A program made the translations under genes and the position numbers. Source: Archangium violaceum (GTDB lineage Bacteria > Myxococcota > Myxococcia > Myxococcales > Myxococcaceae). From it: a stretch of 64,000 nucleotides of DNA. Shown here piece by piece: positions 61,198 through 64,000 of the stretch (positions are counted from its first letter, which is position 1; every line of letters starts with the position of its first letter). Location of the stretch: positions 6,988,001 to 7,052,000 of the forward strand of contig NZ_CP069396.1 in NCBI RefSeq assembly GCF_016887565.1, read 5' to 3'. Under the pieces are notes generated by a model. That model did no database searches. It was not told where the DNA came from and saw only the letters and a list, made by a program, of their open reading frames with translations.

Positions 61198-62709
61198 ATG
61201 AACGGCCTCGTCTTCGAAGCCAGAGCCCGCGCGCCAGTGAGTGCGCCCGAGCGTGCGGATATCGCCTGTTTCGTGGGCTTCATCCGCCGCTCCGGCGCGC
61301 CCATCTCTCCGGAGATCCGCAAATGGCTCCAGGAGAACGGGTGGAGCCAGTCCCCGCTTCTGGAGGACGTGCCCGTACCTTTCGAGCGCTGGAACGACTT
61401 CGACCGGCACTTCGACTGGAAGGGAACGTACCTGGGCGCCGCGGTCCGCTCGTTCTTCGCCCAGGGCGGGCGCAAGTGTTACGTCATCCGCATGGCCGAT
61501 CCCTGGCTCGAGGGAGCCGGCCGGACCACCCGCCTCTCCTCGCTGCGGACGCTGCTCCCCGGCACCGGGAAGCTCTTCCAGGCCTCGCCCGTCGACCGGA
61601 GCACCTGGCATGGCGCGGCGCACCTCTTCGGCCTGCCGGACGTCTCGTTCCTCTGCCTGCCGGACCTCGCCGCCGCGGTCGCGATGGATGCCAGGCCCCT
61701 GCCTCCGCCCATCGAGCTTCCGCGGTCCCCGGAGGTCTTCGTCGAATGCACCCAGGAGCTCCCGGGGCCCCAGGAGTCGCTCTTCTCCACGCGGACCGCG
61801 CCCCGCTGTGACCAGGAGGGTTACGGTGAATGGGCTCGATTCCTGGAGCGGGTGAAGGAGCTGCTGAGCAGCCGCTATCTGCGGGATGTCCAGCTCGTGG
61901 CGGCCCTGCCCCTCCCCTACCCGGGGACGAGCGAGCGGGCCGGCACGCACGAGTCCGTCACCGAGGAGCTCACCGAGGACACCCCCTACGCCTTCCTGCT
62001 CGCCCACGAGCACTTCGCACGGTTCCAGAGCGCCTTCGTGCAGCTCGTCTACCCGTGGATCCGCACGCCGGGCTCGGGCCAGTTGCCCGAGGAGCTCGAG
62101 AGCCCCGACGGTCTGCTGGCCGGAGTGCTCGCCCGCAACGCGCTCCTGAGAGGCTCGTTCCGGAGCGTGATGAACCTCGGCCTGGCGGACGTGCACGAGC
62201 TCTTTCCCGTTCTCGGACGGGGCACGCTCTCCACGCCCCCTCCCGTGGACGGCGAGCAGGCCGCGCGCCCGCTGCCGGAGCGGATCACCGTGCTCGGACC
62301 GACTCCCAGCGGGATCCGCGTCCTCTCCGACGTCACCACCAGCCCCCTCGAGAGCTGGCGGCAGGGCGGAGTGAACCGACTGTTCTCCGTGCTCATCCGC
62401 GCCCTCCGGCGAGCGGGTCACAACGTCCTGTTCGAGCCCTCCAATGAGCGCACCTGGCGCGACCTGACCCAGCGGATCGAGTTCGTGCTCGTCCGGCTCT
62501 GGGAGGCGGGTGCCCTGCGCGGTGCGACCGCGCGCGAGGCCTTCCAGGTCCGCTGCGACCGGACCACGATGACGCAGGACGACCTGGACGCGGGCAGGCT
62601 GGTGGCGGAGGTGGTGTTCGACGCCGCGGCGGCCATCGAGCGCATCCATGTCGTCCTGACCCTGGTCGAGGGCGGGCCCATCTCGCTGCGGATGGAGGAG
62701 GCGCCATGA
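61198..62709 (+). CDS. Second, divergent eCIS sheath protein (Pvc3/4-like)
   Basis: The 503-residue protein keeps sheath marks at both ends (DIACFVGFIRRSGAPISPEI, YLGAAVRSFFAQGGRKCYVI; NVLFEPSNERTWRDLTQRIE, FQVRCDRTTMTQDDLDAGRL) but the middle differs from the first sheath. Afp/PVC loci carry two or three sheath genes; the divergent ones form the ring nearest the baseplate. The ATG at 61198 has a GGGTCAGGG stretch upstream. It overlaps the next gene by four bases (ATGA). Confidence 0.88.
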   Translation: MNGLVFEARARAPVSAPERADIACFVGFIRRSGAPISPEIRKWLQENGWSQSPLLEDVPVPFERWNDFDRHFDWKGTYLGAAVRSFFAQGGRKCYVIRMADPWLEGAGRTTRLSSLRTLLPGTGKLFQASPVDRSTWHGAAHLFGLPDVSFLCLPDLAAAVAMDARPLPPPIELPRSPEVFVECTQELPGPQESLFSTRTAPRCDQEGYGEWARFLERVKELLSSRYLRDVQLVAALPLPYPGTSERAGTHESVTEELTEDTPYAFLLAHEHFARFQSAFVQLVYPWIRTPGSGQLPEELESPDGLLAGVLARNALLRGSFRSVMNLGLADVHELFPVLGRGTLSTPPPVDGEQAARPLPERITVLGPTPSGIRVLSDVTTSPLESWRQGGVNRLFSVLIRALRRAGHNVLFEPSNERTWRDLTQRIEFVLVRLWEAGALRGATAREAFQVRCDRTTMTQDDLDAGRLVAEVVFDAAAAIERIHVVLTLVEGGPISLRMEEAP

Positions 62710-63218
62710 GCCAGCCGATCGATCCGCTCTTCACGTTCCAGTTCGAGCTCGCCTTCCAGGATGAGCCGCTCTCGGGAAGCGAGGGGACGGAGGCCTCATC
62801 CCTCGCGGGTGCTTTCTCCGAGTGCTCGGGCCTAGAGGCCACCATGGAGCCCAAGGTCATCAAGGCCGGCGGGTACAACTATGGGGCCTATCAACGGGTG
62901 GGGCCGGTGACGTTCGCGACGGTGGTGCTCAAGCGAGGCATCTCCCGCGATGGCCGGCTCTTCCATTGGTTCCAGCGGGTGGCCACCGGGGACTTCGGAC
63001 ACCGCCGCTCGGTGCAGATCCATCTCAAGCGGTGGGTCAATGCCGGTTCCAGGGAACAGCCCGAGATGAAGCAGGAGATCGTCCTCACGTGGAAGCTGGA
63101 TCGGGCGCTCCCCATCAAGTTCAAGGCGGCGGACTTCAACGCCAGGGGGACCGAGGTGGGCATCGAGGAGCTGCACCTCGCCCACGAAGGGCTCACCCTC
63201 GATACGAAGGCGGGATGA
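62706..63218 (+). CDS. Second eCIS tube-like protein (Pvc5/6-like)
   Basis: The 170-residue protein belongs to the gp19-like tube family: FTFQFELAFQDEPLSGS, AFSECSGLEATMEPKVIKAG, RVGPVTFATVVLKRGISRDG, RLFHWFQRV and the closing VGIEELHLAHEGLTL. It is more divergent and longer than the first tube protein, as expected for the tube-initiator position at the baseplate. The ATG overlaps the sheath stop, and the next gene starts four bases after its own stop. Confidence 0.87.
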   Translation: MSQPIDPLFTFQFELAFQDEPLSGSEGTEASSLAGAFSECSGLEATMEPKVIKAGGYNYGAYQRVGPVTFATVVLKRGISRDGRLFHWFQRVATGDFGHRRSVQIHLKRWVNAGSREQPEMKQEIVLTWKLDRALPIKFKAADFNARGTEVGIEELHLAHEGLTLDTKAG

Positions 63219-63222
63219 CACG

Positions 63223-64000
63223 ATGATCACTCCGAAACCCGCGCCGAAGCCCGAGCCCGCGAAGCTCCTGGTCCAGGGCAGGGAACCGATCGTGGCCCAC
63301 TTCAACCCGGCCACGCTGCGGCTCACCCTGACGACTCGGCTCGGCCAGGGCAAGAAGGGCACGAAGAACGAAGGCCAGCAGGTGGTCAACGAGGGCTCGG
63401 CGAAGCTCTCGGTGGAGCTCATCTTCGACACGACGGACACGCACAAGAACGTGTGTGACCAGACCGTGGCGGTCGCGCGCCTGCTGGGGGAGAAGAATCA
63501 GCCGCCTCCCCAGACCACGTTCGACTGGGGGGCCTTCGCGTTCACCGGCATCGTGGATTCCTACCAGGAGACCCTCGACTTCTTCTCGGTGGATGGCGTT
63601 CCGCTGCGCTCCACGGTCGCCATCACCATGACGAAGACCAAGGACATCTTCTCGCGCGGCAAACCGGGGAAGGAGGCGGTCGGCTGGAGTGGCGGGGACA
63701 GCGGTGGCGGCGGAGGAAGTGCCAATCAGGCGGCCCAGGTCGAAGCCCCACCGCCAGGAGGCTCCACCACGGTGACCGCCACGCAAGCGGGCGTCCCCGC
63801 GGCCGGGCGAGCCATCGCGGCCATGAACGGTGAGGAGAGCATGCGCTTTCCGCGCGCGCCTACGCTCACCGTGGACGCCTCGGTACAGCTCGCGCCTCCC
63901 GTGGCCTTCACGGTCCCGGGAGCGAGCCTCTCCGCCAGCGCGAGCCTCGGTGCGGGACTCGGTGGGGGCCTCTCCGCCAACGCGAGCCTTGGTGCGAGCT
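63223..64000 (+). CDS. CIS tube/LysM-type adaptor protein (Pvc7-like), cut by right edge
   Basis: The frame is open from the ATG at 63223 to the edge, giving the first 259 residues. The N-terminal domain (LLVQGREPIVAHFNPATLRL, KLSVELIFDTTDTHKNVCDQ, FTGIVDSYQETLDFFSVDGV) matches the CIS tube-type N-terminal domain of Pvc7/Afp7 proteins, which normally carry a LysM domain later and connect tube and spike hub. After about 155 it becomes Gly/Ser/Ala-rich, with a repeating SLSASASLGAGLGGGLSANA pattern up to the edge, unlike the compact relatives. Confidence 0.85.
   Translation, partial: MITPKPAPKPEPAKLLVQGREPIVAHFNPATLRLTLTTRLGQGKKGTKNEGQQVVNEGSAKLSVELIFDTTDTHKNVCDQTVAVARLLGEKNQPPPQTTFDWGAFAFTGIVDSYQETLDFFSVDGVPLRSTVAITMTKTKDIFSRGKPGKEAVGWSGGDSGGGGGSANQAAQVEAPPPGGSTTVTATQAGVPAAGRAIAAMNGEESMRFPRAPTLTVDASVQLAPPVAFTVPGASLSASASLGAGLGGGLSANASLGAS

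Noticed and set aside
58392-62649. Long minus-strand frames opposite the eCIS sheath genes
   Set aside because: They have no recognisable motif and lie opposite clear sheath and tube genes.
57046-64000. Prophage tail or type VI secretion cluster in place of an eCIS
   Set aside because: The DUF4255 cap, the two sheath/two tube arrangement and the nearby DUF4157 protein fit eCIS; no Tss membrane-complex, head or lysis genes are seen. Genes beyond the right edge could still change this.

Overview
The window is very GC-rich, dense with genes on both strands, and carries gene types typical of a predatory myxobacterium of the Cystobacterineae (Archangium/Cystobacter/Myxococcus type). The pointers are a membrane Ser/Thr kinase coupled to an FHA-GAF-cyclase, a PAS/GAF histidine kinase, a SitA-like lipoprotein toxin with its immunity gene, an AidB-like acyl-CoA dehydrogenase, bactofilin-like proteins, and the start of an extracellular contractile injection system (eCIS). 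The genus is inferred from gene content only.

Layout. 0-2.3 kb: a GlxA-type regulator (cut by the left edge) divergent from a DJ-1/PfpI isonitrile-hydratase-like enzyme, then a membrane protein. 2.4-6.2 kb: Ser/Thr kinase and FHA-GAF-adenylate cyclase, overlapping by ATGA. 6.2-12.1 kb: a lipoprotein, TruD, a sigma/anti-sigma/membrane effector operon and a small membrane protein. 12.3-16.1 kb: a two-gene Fe-S/FAD amine-oxidase system with an unusual domain arrangement, and a degenerate SDR. 16.4-28.6 kb: secreted protease, universal stress protein, O-methyltransferase, bactofilin-like protein, PlsC, exonuclease III, hydrolase, aldo/keto reductase, phytanoyl-CoA-type dioxygenase, histidine kinase and TonB-like protein. 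28.6-36.1 kb: WbqC-like protein, AAA+ ATPase with a repeat-rich tail, AidB-like protein, hydrolase, and the SitA-like toxin/immunity pair. 36.2-45.5 kb: SPFH protein with an NAD-kinase-like protein, dnaE2 with a LexA-like box, and a DUF3142/secreted protein pair. 45.6-49.6 kb: a minus-strand catabolic cluster (APH-like kinase, acyl-CoA dehydrogenase, hydrolase, SDR) resembling 4-hydroxyacyl-CoA degradation. 49.8-53.6 kb: NfeD, paraslipin, a small membrane protein and an ABC-F ATPase.

53.66 kb to the right edge: the most interesting region. A DUF4157 (eCIS core) protein with a HEVAH motif and a long unrecognised C-terminal part is followed by a small membrane protein. After an AT-richer gap comes a tightly packed operon: cap protein (DUF4255/Pvc16-like), an unknown beta-rich protein, a large sheath, a tube protein, a second divergent sheath, a second tube-like protein, and a CIS-tube/LysM-type (Pvc7-like) protein cut by the edge. 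The order matches Afp/PVC-type eCIS loci; spike, baseplate, tape measure and ATPase genes should lie beyond the right edge. The DUF4157 protein is the best candidate cargo or associated toxin.

Nine copies of a REP-like palindrome (CCCTCACCC...CCCTCTCCC/GGGAGAGGG) lie between 27.6 and 51.4 kb, near gene ends. None was seen in the first 27 kb or in the eCIS region. All functional calls rest on reading motifs and overall resemblance; no database search was run.
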